Assembly (NCBI RefSeq): GCF_002214625.1
Contig: NZ_CP015994.1
Location: 1,150,675-1,214,674 of the forward strand
Direction of reading: 5' to 3'
Source: Anaplasma ovis str. Haibei
GTDB lineage: Bacteria > Pseudomonadota > Alphaproteobacteria > Rickettsiales > Anaplasmataceae
Length of the DNA: 64,000 nt
Notes under the pieces: model-generated
The model's database searches: none
The model's input: only the letters and a program-made list of their open reading frames with translations
What the model was told of the DNA's origin: nothing
Position numbers and translations under genes: made by a program
Part shown: positions 27,387 through 36,824 of the stretch, one piece after another
Layout of the letters: every line of letters begins with the position of its first letter
Numbering within the stretch: position 1 is the first letter of the stretch

Positions 27387-27404
27387 AAAAAAAAAAAAAA
27401 AAAA
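27387..27404. repeat. Homopolymer tract, 18 A on the plus strand
   Basis: Uninterrupted run of 18 A between the divergent glnA and tRNA-Lys/tyrS units. On the minus strand it is an 18-T run about 60-77 bases upstream of the glnA start. Tracts of this length are prone to slippage, and can alter promoter spacing or act as an upstream curved element. No strong hairpin adjoins it, so it is not clearly a terminator. Confidence 0.9.
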
Positions 27405-27448
27405 CAGTGTGTTGTGAAATGTGCGTTCAGGGGGGCCATTTAAGACTT

Positions 27449-27477
27449 TTGACTTCTGCAGGCAAAAGCGTTACCAT
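27449..27477 (+). promoter_or_regulatory. Sigma-70-type promoter for tRNA-Lys
   Basis: TTGACT at 27449-27454 and TACCAT at 27472-27477, separated by 17 bases. The predicted start near 27484 leaves a leader of about 28 bases before the tRNA. The promoter probably also drives tyrS. Confidence 0.55.
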
Positions 27478-27511
27478 CGTGACGTGGGTGTGCTGACTCT
27501 AAGTGTGCTTG

Positions 27512-27583
27512 GGTCCTGTAGCTCAGTGGTAGAGCAGGTGGCTTTTAATCACCGTGCCGCGCGTTCGATCCGCGCCGGGACCA
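27512..27583 (+). tRNA. tRNA-Lys (anticodon TTT)
   Basis: A 72-base cloverleaf. Acceptor GGTCCTG pairs with CGGGACC; D arm GCTC/GAGC; anticodon stem GGTGG/TCACC (one mismatch-like edge pair) around loop CTTTTAA with anticodon TTT; T arm GCGCG-TTCGATC-CGCGC. The discriminator is A and no CCA is encoded. It lies 36 bases before tyrS on the same strand. Confidence 0.95.
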
Positions 27584-27619
27584 CTGGCTTCTTGGTGTTG
27601 TTAAGGTGAACAGGGGCTC

Positions 27620-28864
27620 ATGGAGTTCAAATCCGAATTTTTGCGCGTTCTGCAAGCTAGGGGGTACTTACACCAGTGCACTGATGCTGCCGCACTCGAT
27701 AAGCTCATGGCATTGCAGCCAATAACCGCGTACATAGGGTTCGACTGCACCGCGCGTAGTCTGCATATAGGGAGTCTAATGCAGATCATGGTGATGCGGT
27801 ATTTGCAGAAGTTTGGCCACAAGATAGTCGTGCTCTTGGGGGGAGGTACCACCAAGATTGGTGACCCTTCCGGTAGGGATAAAACCAGGGCAATGCTTTC
27901 CGCAGCGGAAATTGCGGCTAATAAAGCTGGAATCCTAGCCACGATCAACAAATTTCTGCACCAGGGTAACAGCGTTATTGTGGCAGACAATGCTGAATGG
28001 CTTGAGGAAGTGCGATACCTTGAGTTTTTGCGGGAGGTTGGTAGCAAATTCTCCGTCAACGCCATGTTAGGCCTAGATAGCGTGCGTAGCCGCCTAGATC
28101 GGGACCAGAACCTGAGCTTTCTGGAGTTTAGCTATGTTCTATTGCAATCGTACGACTTTGTAGAACTGAATAGAAGGCACAAATGCGTACTGCAAATAGG
28201 TGGCGCCGACCAGTGGGGTAACATAGTAAATGGCATAGACTTGGGGCGCAAGCTTGGGTTGCCGCAACTCTATGGTTTGACAACGCATCTCTTGCTCACA
28301 AGCACTGGGGAAAAGATGGGTAAAACCGCCGATGGGGCCGTGTGGCTTGATGCTGAAATGTTCAGCTCCGAAAATTACTGGCAGTACTTTCGCAATGTTC
28401 CAGATGCAGAAGTTGGCCACCTGCTACGGCTTTTTACTGAGCTGTCTGTGGATGAAATTGCCGAGTTGGAAAACCTTCAGGGCGAAGCAATAAACGAGGC
28501 GAAAAAGGTTCTCGCTACTGAAGCTACTGCCATATGTCATGGTAAATCCGCTGCACTTGCGGCCGCGAATGCAGCTCTACAGGTTTTTGAGCACAATGAT
28601 GACGCTGGGCTGCCGAGCTTTCCCCTACAAAAGAGCCTTATAGCCCAAGGCATATCGGTGGCCAAGCTCCTACAACTTACGGGGCTGGAAGACAGCATTA
28701 GTGCGGGAAAGAGGCTCATAAAGGGCAGAGGATGCAAAATCAACGGAATGGTAGTTGAAGATGCTGACCATGCGCTGACGCAAGCGGACTTCGCGCGCAA
28801 TGGCGGCTACATAACTGTGTTCTGCGGTAAAAAACGGCGCATAAAGGTGGTTGCACAAAATTAG
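27620..28864 (+). CDS. tyrS: Tyrosyl-tRNA synthetase
   Basis: Charges tRNA-Tyr. The class I signature appears as SLHIGSLMQ and the second as GEKMGKTADG (KMSKS variant usual in bacterial TyrRS). ADQWGNIVNGIDL binds tyrosine. A C-terminal S4-like RNA-binding domain (about 345-414) begins KRLIKGRGCKINGM. The 414-residue length is normal. ATG at 27620 has AGGGG upstream. Confidence 0.95.
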   Translation: MEFKSEFLRVLQARGYLHQCTDAAALDKLMALQPITAYIGFDCTARSLHIGSLMQIMVMRYLQKFGHKIVVLLGGGTTKIGDPSGRDKTRAMLSAAEIAANKAGILATINKFLHQGNSVIVADNAEWLEEVRYLEFLREVGSKFSVNAMLGLDSVRSRLDRDQNLSFLEFSYVLLQSYDFVELNRRHKCVLQIGGADQWGNIVNGIDLGRKLGLPQLYGLTTHLLLTSTGEKMGKTADGAVWLDAEMFSSENYWQYFRNVPDAEVGHLLRLFTELSVDEIAELENLQGEAINEAKKVLATEATAICHGKSAALAAANAALQVFEHNDDAGLPSFPLQKSLIAQGISVAKLLQLTGLEDSISAGKRLIKGRGCKINGMVVEDADHALTQADFARNGGYITVFCGKKRRIKVVAQN

Positions 28865-29034
28865 ATCCTATCTAGGTTGTAGCCACGCGACTGGTATTAA
28901 GGTGTCAACACAGGGTTTCGCCGCACTTGGGCATGTTGCATTACGTTGTGGCTTTCACACAGTAGAAAATTGTGGTGTTTGTGGTAAAAAACAGTGCTTA
29001 GTGTTATGCTGTGGCAAAATGCGGGTTGTTTCCT

Positions 29035-30243
29035 ATGATGGATTACGAGAAGGTATTTCTTGAGAAAATACAAGCTATCAAGGAAGAAGGTAGATACAGG
29101 GAGTTTACCGGGTTTCGTCGTATTCCAGGGAAGTTCCCATACGCCATTGAGTGCCAGACAGAGAAAGTTGTAACGCTTTGGTGCAGCAATGACTATTTAG
29201 GTATGAGTCAGAACGAACACGTGCTATCTGCTGCGCGTGATGTGAGTGTCAATGTTGGGGCTGGTGGGACCAGGAACATTTCTGGCACTACAAAAGAGGT
29301 TATAGAACTGGAGCGCTCTCTGGCGGATCTGCACAACAAGCCCGCCGCTCTCGCATTCGTTTGTGGATATGTCGCCAATCAGGCCAGCATCAGCACAATT
29401 TTATCTATGATTCCAGACATAGTTGTGTTTTCAGATGAAAAAAATCACTCCTCCATGATTGAGGGTATTCGGTCAAGCAACAGGGAGAGGTACATATTCA
29501 GACATAACGACGTAGAACATCTTGAAAGCCTGTTGGAGGCAGCAGGTCCCGGTCCTAAAATCATATTGTTTGAGTCTCTGTACTCCATGGATGGGGACAT
29601 TGCTCCAATCCGGGAAATTTGCGACCTAGCTGATAAATACAACGCGATCACATATTTGGATGAGGTGCATGCAGTTGGCATGTACGGGGCCCGTGGTGGC
29701 GGAATATCAGAACGTGAGGGTTTGGCTGATAGGATCTCAGTAATTCAAGGCACCTTGTCCAAGGCTTTTGGAGTCATGGGTGGGTACATAGCGGCCTCAA
29801 AGGGGTTGGTAGATGTGGTGAGGAGTTTTGCTCCGGGCTTTATCTTCACGACCGCGATTTCTCCGTTGATTGCCGCGTCTGCTAGGGCTAGCGTTGAGCA
29901 TCTGAAGGTTAGCAACGTGGAACGGGAAAGGCATAGACAAGTTGTGCAGAAGGTCAAAAATGCCATGCTGAACGCGGGCATAGAGTTTGTTATGACCGAA
30001 ACCCACATAATACCAGTCATAGTTGGTGATGCGGAAATCTGTAGAGAAATCTCCGGGGCACTGCTGCGTGACCACGGAATCTACATTCAATCGATCAACT
30101 ATCCAACCGTGCCACACGGTACGGAGCGGCTTAGAATTACTCCCACTCCGTTTCACACAGATGACATGATAGAAAAGTTGATCGATGGGCTGTTGCAAGT
30201 GTTGCATCGGTTTTCTGCGCTGCTAGTCAAAAGTTGCGTGTAG
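29035..30243 (+). CDS. hemA: 5-aminolevulinate synthase
   Basis: Condenses glycine and succinyl-CoA to 5-aminolevulinate, the Shemin route to heme characteristic of alphaproteobacteria. PLP enzyme with the active lysine in [15 protein letters not shown]. Other landmarks are [32 protein letters not shown] and [12 protein letters not shown]. The start chosen is the ATG at 29035 (a second ATG follows at 29038), giving MMDYEKVF as in relatives. A GTG at 29011 is open in frame. About 400 residues, normal length. Confidence 0.95.
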   Translation: MMDYEKVFLEKIQAIKEEGRYREFTGFRRIPGKFPYAIECQTEKVVTLWCSNDYLGMSQNEHVLSAARDVSVNVGAGGTRNISGTTKEVIELERSLADLHNKPAALAFVCGYVANQASISTILSMIPDIVVFSDEKNHSSMIEGIRSSNRERYIFRHNDVEHLESLLEAAGPGPKIILFESLYSMDGDIAPIREICDLADKYNAITYLDEVHAVGMYGARGGGISEREGLADRISVIQGTLSKAFGVMGGYIAASKGLVDVVRSFAPGFIFTTAISPLIAASARASVEHLKVSNVERERHRQVVQKVKNAMLNAGIEFVMTETHIIPVIVGDAEICREISGALLRDHGIYIQSINYPTVPHGTERLRITPTPFHTDDMIEKLIDGLLQVLHRFSALLVKSCV

Positions 30244-30261
30244 CCTTCGGCGCTCTTCTAC

Positions 30262-30597
30262 TTACCATGTGTTTACGAAGCGAGTCACCCCGCTTTTGGG
30301 AGAAACGCAATAAACCTCAAAGCTGATTTGATGCTCGCCGAACTGTGGGTTGCGCGAGAGAAAATATTGCGCTGTTCTTATGATGGACTGACGCTGCTTT
30401 TCTGTGATTGGCACCTCATGAAAGTGTGAGGTCATGCTGGTTTTTACCTCAATGAAGCAAAGCTCCTGCCCGTTTTGCACTATAAGATCAATCTCCCCCA
30501 AGGGAGATCTGTATCTGTGATGTAGTATCCTATGGAGCCGGATCTTGCGCAACAGCAAGACTACTAGCTCTCCGGTGTAGCCTACCAAGCTTCGCAT
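30262..30597 (-). CDS. yraN: YraN family protein (UPF0102), putative endonuclease-like
   Basis: Small protein with a PD-(D/E)XK nuclease-like core; cellular role not established for the family. Motifs are SPLGEIDLIVQNG and ELCFIEVKT. The start chosen is ATG 30595-30597 (MRSLVGYTGE), giving 111 residues, normal for the family; the frame runs on upstream to 30690. It faces hemA tail to tail and is divergent from secF. Confidence 0.85.
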   Translation of the reverse strand: MRSLVGYTGELVVLLLRKIRLHRILHHRYRSPLGEIDLIVQNGQELCFIEVKTSMTSHFHEVPITEKQRQSIIRTAQYFLSRNPQFGEHQISFEVYCVSPKSGVTRFVNTW

Positions 30598-30774
30598 TTT
30601 CGACGCTATGCTTTTGGTGTGCACACAGGCCCGGTAGAACAGCGTTTGTACGTACTGTATATTGGTACTGTCGATATTTTGCAAGAGCAACTTGGTTTAG
30701 TCTTACAACTATTTCCCTTGAACCTACAGCTGGAATGGCATAGACTTGGTCACTTGAGCATTCCTACATTGGCT

Positions 30775-31707
30775 ATGGTCTTGCGTATTGTTCCTGACGG
30801 CGTCAACTTTGATTTCGTAGGGTATAGAAAGCTTGCTCTACTCGGAAGCTTCGTATTGCTGCTGTGTTCGGTGTTGCTTATCGCACTCAAGGGCGTAACG
30901 TTGGGGACTGACTTCACTGGCGGCATGGTCGCTAATTTTTCCCTCGATGGTGGGCGTTCTACTGTAGAGCAGGTACGTGCTGCACTGTCCGACGCAGGGC
31001 TTAGCGGGCTTTCAGTGCAGGGTTTTGGAGATGGCGGCCAAGAATTTATGGTTGTCTTCCGTGGCGCTACTGGCCCTAGCGGTTCTGGTGAATTACAACA
31101 CATAAAAAATGCCCTAAGCAGCATTGGTGCCATAACATACAAGCAGCTAGACTACGTAGGTGCACAGGTTGGTGTTGCCCAGGTGATAAGGGGGGTGATA
31201 GCCGTGCTGTGCTCATTGGTTGGGATGTTTTTATATCTGTGCTGCAGATTTAAGTGGCAATTTGCGGTTGGAGGAGTTCTGGCGTTGGTGCATGATGTCG
31301 CAATAACAATGGGCATGGTAAGCGCCACTGGCATCGAGTTTGGTCTTCCAGCAACAGCAGGAGTTTTGATGATTATTGGCTACTCAGTCAATGATTCTGT
31401 CGTTATATACGATAGAATTAGAGAACTTGCGGGTAGTGGCAGTATGTGTGGCAAGGACATAGGTGGTATGATCAATGCGGGAATAAACTCCACGCTGTCC
31501 AGGACCTTACTCACATCCGGTACCACACTACTTGCCGCAGTGCCCTTGATACTGTTATGCGAAGGCGCTGTACGCGATTTGGGCGTGATAGTATTTTGCG
31601 GTGTTATTGTGGGCACATATTCGTCCATTTTCATATCCACCATTCCCTTTGTGAGCAGCACAAAGGGGGGGGTTCTAACGCGTAAAAATGAAGAGAACCC
31701 TGCATAG
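30775..31707 (+). CDS. secF: Protein-export membrane protein SecF
   Basis: Component of SecDF, which uses the proton gradient to help pull proteins through SecYEG. 310 residues from the ATG at 30775 (MVLRIVPDGVNFDF); an upstream open frame to 30619 is not supported by homology. Signatures are LGTDFTGGMV in the first periplasmic domain and GYSVNDSVVIYDRIRE in helix 4-5. Six membrane segments. The last bases overlap mrdA by 20. Confidence 0.93.
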   Translation: MVLRIVPDGVNFDFVGYRKLALLGSFVLLLCSVLLIALKGVTLGTDFTGGMVANFSLDGGRSTVEQVRAALSDAGLSGLSVQGFGDGGQEFMVVFRGATGPSGSGELQHIKNALSSIGAITYKQLDYVGAQVGVAQVIRGVIAVLCSLVGMFLYLCCRFKWQFAVGGVLALVHDVAITMGMVSATGIEFGLPATAGVLMIIGYSVNDSVVIYDRIRELAGSGSMCGKDIGGMINAGINSTLSRTLLTSGTTLLAAVPLILLCEGAVRDLGVIVFCGVIVGTYSSIFISTIPFVSSTKGGVLTRKNEENPA

Positions 31708-33487
31708 GATATGGGCTCTACTGAGCGCATCACAGGACTGGAACGTAAAAAAAATTTACAGCCGTAGGATCGTACTACTGGCCGCGCTGCAGGCGTTAGC
31801 GGTGTCTGTTCTAACATTCAGAGTGTACCACCTTCAGGTACGATGCGGGAAGAAGTATAGTATGCTGTCTGACAACAACAGGATAAGAAAATCACTGATT
31901 CCACCCATACGCGGTAAGATCCTGGATAGAACAGGCATAGAGCTCGCAACGTGCAGGCCGGCGTACAGGGTTTTTTGTGTTCTGCGGCACGTAAAGAATA
32001 TTGATGAGCTGCTCGATACGTTAGTGCAAGTTACCAAACAGCCGATATTAGAGGGTGCTATTGAGCGCATAAAGTCAAAAAAGTTTGCGACCGTTGAGCT
32101 GTATGACGACATAAGCTGGAAGCAGCTTTCAGATATCGAGTTCAATATATACAAGTTGCCGAACATTTATATATCACCGTTCTATAGGCGGCATTACCCA
32201 TTTGGTGCAAGCTGTGCTCACCTCATAGGGTATACAAGACCGTGGTCGGGCAAAAGTAGCGAATTGTCTACAGCAAGACGCGAAGGAGTAACTGGGGCGG
32301 AATACGTATACGATAGCATCCTAAAGGGCACTCCGGGAGTTGCAGAACACGAAATTGATGCCCGAAGTAGGAAGGTGAAAGAATTGATGCTGCTGCGCTG
32401 CCTACCCGGGAGTGATGTAATTCTTACCGTGGATGCGCCGTTACAACAAGCCGCTTTTGAAATAATGGAGAGCAGCAGAGGGGCGGTTGTGGTGCTGGAT
32501 ATACCAAGCGGTGATATACTTGCATTATGTAGCTCTCCATCGTACGACAATAACCTCTTCGTCAACGGGTTGTCCCGTCATGCTTGGGAGTCAATGAACG
32601 ATTCCACCGAGCTGCCACTGATTAACCGTGCCGTTGCTCTACAGACCGAGCCCGCCTCTACCTTTAAGATAATTGCCGCGTTGGCTGCCCTACGTAGTGG
32701 CGCTATAGACATGGACCAGCAGTTTTTATGTTCGGGTAGCGTACTAGTGGGAGATAGGAAATTCCGTTGCTGGAACAGAAAGGGGCACGGATTAATAAAT
32801 TTGGAGCAAGCCATTACGTGTTCTTGTAACTGCTATTTCTACAACGTTGGACGCCTGGTTGATATAGATGAAATTGTCGGCGTAGCTCAAGAGTTTGGAT
32901 TTTCGGAACAGTGCAATACCAATCTACCCGGAGAAGCTGTGGGGATATTGCCAAACCAGGTGTGGCGCGCAGAAAATCTCGATGGTTGGAGATTAGGAGA
33001 CACACTCAACGTCACAATCGGACATGGCTATCTACTGGCAACTCCCATGCAGCTTGCTGTATTTGTGGCTAGAGTGGCAAGTGGGATGAGAGTGCTACCA
33101 AGATTGCACATGGATGGGCAGACTCCTGCTCAGTTTTCCCCTCTGGAAGCGGATTTTGCTCATATGGAGTGCGTGCGCCATGCCATGTTTAAGGTGGTAA
33201 ACACCCCTGGGGGTACGGCGTTTAAGCATTTTGCGCGTAATGCCCTGCCCACATCTGTGAAGGTTGCAGGAAAAACCGGTACTGTCCAAGTTTTTGGTGT
33301 GGGAGGGCGTCGCAGCAATAATGGTATATTCGTGGGGTATGCGCCATATTCATCCCCCAAATACGCAATAGCCGCGTTTACTGAATCCAGTAGCGCAAGC
33401 AATTCTGTCAAGATAGCGCGGAAAGTTTTTGGCTACATGGAGGAACAGGGCTTGTTTGTGCAAGGAGATGCTGCCCTGGTTAACTAG
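31688..33487 (+). CDS. mrdA: Penicillin-binding protein 2 (peptidoglycan transpeptidase)
   Basis: Elongation-type class B PBP. One N-terminal membrane anchor (about 28-50), a dimerisation domain with PIRGKILDRTGIELA, then the transpeptidase. The catalytic box is STFK (ASTFKIIAAL), the second box SCNCYFYN stands at the SxN position, and the third is KTGT (VAGKTGTVQVF). The 599-residue length is normal. It overlaps secF by 20 bases, so the two are co-translated. It is the third peptidoglycan enzyme in the window. Confidence 0.93.
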   Translation: MKRTLHRIWALLSASQDWNVKKIYSRRIVLLAALQALAVSVLTFRVYHLQVRCGKKYSMLSDNNRIRKSLIPPIRGKILDRTGIELATCRPAYRVFCVLRHVKNIDELLDTLVQVTKQPILEGAIERIKSKKFATVELYDDISWKQLSDIEFNIYKLPNIYISPFYRRHYPFGASCAHLIGYTRPWSGKSSELSTARREGVTGAEYVYDSILKGTPGVAEHEIDARSRKVKELMLLRCLPGSDVILTVDAPLQQAAFEIMESSRGAVVVLDIPSGDILALCSSPSYDNNLFVNGLSRHAWESMNDSTELPLINRAVALQTEPASTFKIIAALAALRSGAIDMDQQFLCSGSVLVGDRKFRCWNRKGHGLINLEQAITCSCNCYFYNVGRLVDIDEIVGVAQEFGFSEQCNTNLPGEAVGILPNQVWRAENLDGWRLGDTLNVTIGHGYLLATPMQLAVFVARVASGMRVLPRLHMDGQTPAQFSPLEADFAHMECVRHAMFKVVNTPGGTAFKHFARNALPTSVKVAGKTGTVQVFGVGGRRSNNGIFVGYAPYSSPKYAIAAFTESSSASNSVKIARKVFGYMEEQGLFVQGDAALVN

Positions 33488-33678
33488 GCGTTGCGGAGCG
33501 TTACCCCCACAAAAAGTTACACCCTGTGCAAGCGCAACCCTGAAAATTTAACAGATAAGTTGGAACTGATAACGCGTCAACGCACGTGACACGTCTCATT
33601 AGCTAATAGAGAACACTGGCAAAATACTCGTAATTGCGCTCACTGCCACCTGCTCAGTGCCCACATATGCCCAAAGCG

Positions 33679-33750
33679 AGGCCGGGACCGGAATCGAACC
33701 GATATAAAAGGATTTGCAGTCCTCTGCATAAACCACTCTGCCACCCAGCC
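33679..33750 (-). tRNA. tRNA-Cys (anticodon GCA)
   Basis: A 72-base cloverleaf on the minus strand. Acceptor GGCTGGG pairs with CCCGGCC (one G-T pair); anticodon stem GAGGA/TCCTT around loop CTGCAAA with anticodon GCA; T arm ATCGG-TTCGATT-CCGGT. The discriminator is U, as usual for tRNA-Cys. It begins two bases after the fbaB stop codon, so it is probably processed from the same transcript. Confidence 0.95.
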
Positions 33751-33752
33751 AC

Positions 33753-34652
33753 CTAGCTGTAAATCTCCACAATGCTACGCATCAACGCCGCAGCGTCTCT
33801 TTCTGTTCTTTGAAAAGAGTTCCTGCCTATTATGGAGCCGTCTCCGCCTCCGGCCCTAACGGCCTCGACTTCCTTAAGCAACTCGTCATCGCTCTTCGCG
33901 CTGCCACCCGAGAATACTACCATTCTCCTACCAGCGAAGCAAGCCCTCTTGACATAAGCAACTCTCTGCGCAAGCGACAGTATGTCACAGTTTATGCTAT
34001 CACGCTCAATGTGATTTGTAGGTAGCTTCACCTTGATAATGTTCGCTCCTATAGATGCCGCGATGTGCGCAGCATATGACACCACATCTATAGCAGTCTC
34101 ACCCTTCTTAGATAGGTCTCCACCACGTGGATATGACCACACTACCACCGCGAGCCCGCAAGATTTGGCTTCTCTGATCAACTCCCTGGCCTCACTCACC
34201 ATAGACAGGAATGACTCTGACCCGGGATAGATGGTGAGTCCTACAGCGACACACCCTAAACGCAAGGCATCTTTCACCGAAGCCGTGACCGCTTGGTTTG
34301 GCGGCGACCCTTTAGGAGATAATGCGGTAGAGCCATTGAGCTTGAGTATTAAAGGAAGTGCGCCCGCATGCGCGCAGGCCCCGCACTCCAGCATCCCCAA
34401 GGGAGCCGCGTATGCGCTAAACCCGCAATTGAGGGCGAGCCTGAAATGATAATGCGGATCACACGCGTCGGGATTGGCCTCAAAACTCCTAACAGGGCCA
34501 TGCTCAAACCCCTGATCTACGGGTAGTATGAGCAACCTACCAGTGTTTGCAAGCCTTCCATGCAGCAGCATCCTGGCAAGGTTTGTAAGAACCCCAGGGT
34601 TTTCACCATCATAACAACCGAGGATATGTCTGACCTGCTCGCTAAGACTCAT
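33753..34652 (-). CDS. fbaB: Class I fructose-bisphosphate aldolase (FbaB/DhnA type)
   Basis: Reversible aldol condensation of glyceraldehyde 3-phosphate and dihydroxyacetone phosphate. In Anaplasmataceae it probably runs in the gluconeogenic direction to feed pentose and precursor synthesis. Motifs are LILPVDQGFEHGP, VGLTIYPGSE and IIKVKLPTN, where the lysine pair fits the Schiff-base position; VFSGGSAKSDDELL is the phosphate loop. The start chosen is ATG 34650-34652 (MSLSEQVRHIL), 299 residues; an upstream in-frame start at 34724 adds 24 residues without homology. Confidence 0.92.
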   Translation of the reverse strand: MSLSEQVRHILGCYDGENPGVLTNLARMLLHGRLANTGRLLILPVDQGFEHGPVRSFEANPDACDPHYHFRLALNCGFSAYAAPLGMLECGACAHAGALPLILKLNGSTALSPKGSPPNQAVTASVKDALRLGCVAVGLTIYPGSESFLSMVSEARELIREAKSCGLAVVVWSYPRGGDLSKKGETAIDVVSYAAHIAASIGANIIKVKLPTNHIERDSINCDILSLAQRVAYVKRACFAGRRMVVFSGGSAKSDDELLKEVEAVRAGGGDGSIIGRNSFQRTERDAAALMRSIVEIYS

Positions 34653-34914
34653 GGTGCTACCAAAACCGCACGGAGCAGCAACACCTGCCACAATGGCAGT
34701 GCACCGAACTGCGTGATCCACCATTATACGACGGGGATGCTCAATTTCAAACTAAATCTGGGAATACCGGATGTACCCTGTGTCTTTGGTATATGCCAAA
34801 ATCGCCTTATACCCGTGATACGGCTTGTGCCAAACTTGCTGCCGGGATGTGCAACAATGCGCAAAACGGCAGACACTTGGTTGGAGAGCGCCGGGGGGAC
34901 AGAAACCCCCGCGC

Positions 34915-36213
34915 CTATACCAGCATCAGCAACGGGTTCTCTATGTAAAACTTGAACCTGTTCAAAAACTTTGCTGCCAGCACTCCATCTACTGATCTAT
35001 GGTCCACGGACAACGTAACCGTCATAACATCTGCGGGCACAACGCACCCATCCACGACAACCGCACGCTTTTCTGACTGACCTACGGCCATGATACAAGA
35101 CTGCGGGGGGTTTATGATTGCGTAGAATTCACGCACCCCGAACATTCCCAAATTAGATACGGTGAACCCACCTCCCTGAAATTCGTGGGGCTGCAATTTC
35201 CTCTCCTTAGCCCTGGTGGCTAGACTCTTTGTGATGTCAGATATCTCTGATAGGGACTTTACATCGACATTTTCAACGACCGGAGTTATCAACCCCCCAT
35301 CTATTGAGACCGCAAATGATATGTTTATGTTCCTATGGTACCTTATCCTGTCGCCTTCCCAGGAGGAATTAATCTCGGGAAATTCCCGCATTGCCAGCGC
35401 TGCTGCTTTGAGCACAAAATCGTTGACCGTAATTTTAGTGCCCCTATCAGCGCAACTGTCGTTAATCTCAACCCTCAGTTTCAAGAGCTCTCCAACCATG
35501 CAGTCTACCGCAAGGTAAAAATGCGGCACCGTCAATTTTGACTCCAATAGCCGGTCGGCTATTACCCTGCGCATGCTGCTGACTTCCACAACATCGCCAC
35601 CTGCTGCACCTGTCGTACTGGGGAAGCCGCCAGCTGCTGCATCCAAAATATCAGCCTTGACTACCCTGCCGTACGGGCCAGTGCCCGAGATTTTGGTGAT
35701 GTCCACCGAAAGCCTGGAAGCGAGCTTTTTGGCAAGCGGTGTTGCCTTAATTTTGCGTTCCTCAACAAAATCAGGTATCGGGTACGCCACTCCTCTCTCC
35801 GGCCGCTTACGCTCAGGCTGAGGCTGCACCGGTTTTTCTGTGCTGGCTGCTACGTGGGGACTAGCCGGTGGTGCTGCAGTGGTGGCTGCCTTCGTATCTG
35901 CTGCTGGGCCCTTTGCATCTGTGCCGTGTGCAACATTGCACAGCGCCTCAACGGACTCTACGTCCTCATCCCCCACTCTTACTACAGCTATAACCTGATT
36001 TACCGGCACGTCTCTCGTGCCTTCCTGCGTGAGAATCTTGTACAGAACCCCAGGCTCGTCCACATACTCGAACTCCATCACAGCCTTGTCTGTTTCTATG
36101 TCTGCGATCACATCGCCAGGCTTGACGGAATCTCCCTCTTTTTTGTGCCACTTAGCCACAATGCCACTCTTCATGGTTGGAGAGAGTGCTGGCATTAATA
36201 CTCTAACTGGCAT
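34915..36213 (-). CDS. pdhC: Pyruvate dehydrogenase E2 (dihydrolipoamide acetyltransferase)
   Basis: Core of the pyruvate dehydrogenase complex. N-terminal lipoyl domain with lipoylated Lys in IETDKAVMEF (about residue 43). Pro/Ala-rich linker (about 95-140). E3/E1-binding domain (KATPLAKKLASRL to GRVVKADIL). C-terminal catalytic domain with SVDHRSVDGVLAAKFL. A single lipoyl domain and 432 residues are typical of alphaproteobacteria. PVRVLMPALSPTM is the standard start. The other complex subunits are not in this window. Confidence 0.95.
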   Translation of the reverse strand: MPVRVLMPALSPTMKSGIVAKWHKKEGDSVKPGDVIADIETDKAVMEFEYVDEPGVLYKILTQEGTRDVPVNQVIAVVRVGDEDVESVEALCNVAHGTDAKGPAADTKAATTAAPPASPHVAASTEKPVQPQPERKRPERGVAYPIPDFVEERKIKATPLAKKLASRLSVDITKISGTGPYGRVVKADILDAAAGGFPSTTGAAGGDVVEVSSMRRVIADRLLESKLTVPHFYLAVDCMVGELLKLRVEINDSCADRGTKITVNDFVLKAAALAMREFPEINSSWEGDRIRYHRNINISFAVSIDGGLITPVVENVDVKSLSEISDITKSLATRAKERKLQPHEFQGGGFTVSNLGMFGVREFYAIINPPQSCIMAVGQSEKRAVVVDGCVVPADVMTVTLSVDHRSVDGVLAAKFLNRFKFYIENPLLMLV

Positions 36214-36824
36214 ATGACAACCCGGACAGAAACCCTAGAAGCAGGACTATCGTTTACAGTATCACAATGCCAGTGTCAATTCAATTGGTCACTGAAAGTG
36301 GGGCGTACTGCACCCAAAGCGTGCAAGGTGCCGACATGCTTTTGTAGAGAGATGTTGCGCTGCGCAGTGACAAGACGTCACTACCTTTTTATGCATATTG
36401 TTGTGCGCTGGCCATTACTGGGCTGCTGTCCCGCTGTGAAACGGCTGACGATTACCATTCATGGTTGCTTATGCCCGGAACAGGCACTAGCGGGCAATCC
36501 CGCGTGCGGGGACCACTCGTATGGCAAAGGGATGGTGTAAGAGAAAGCACTGTCCTTGGGACCCCGTCCCTTGGACGAGGTCCCGGGAAAACCCGCAGAG
36601 CACGTAGTAAGAGGATTGTGTGTCTGGCTTATGTCGGCACTCTCTGCTGGAGAGTGTTGCAGTGCAATAGCCCTGCGGGTGTCTCACCAATTCGTGTGCG
36701 CATGGTGGTACTGGCGCTGTTGTTATTCGGCCGTGTGCACGCAACAACCGCGTACAGACGGCTATTCACCCCTGTTCGAATGTTTGTGGGTGAGGCGGTG
36801 TACGTAACAATCTACTGGCGGTTC
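36214..36824. other. Intergenic region with no supported gene
   Basis: About 610 bases upstream of pdhC. A long plus-strand frame covers part of it but is mostly antisense to the Gln-rich protein at 36825 and has no family likeness. At 36360-36377 the word GCTGCGCAGTGACAAGAC resembles the start of the tandem duplication (GCAGCGCAGTGAACAAGAC near 5465), the only structure noticed. Confidence 0.4.

Noticed and set aside
27387..27404. Poly-A/T run as an intrinsic terminator for glnA or tRNA transcripts
   Set aside because: It lies between divergent starts, and no GC-rich hairpin adjoins it on either strand.
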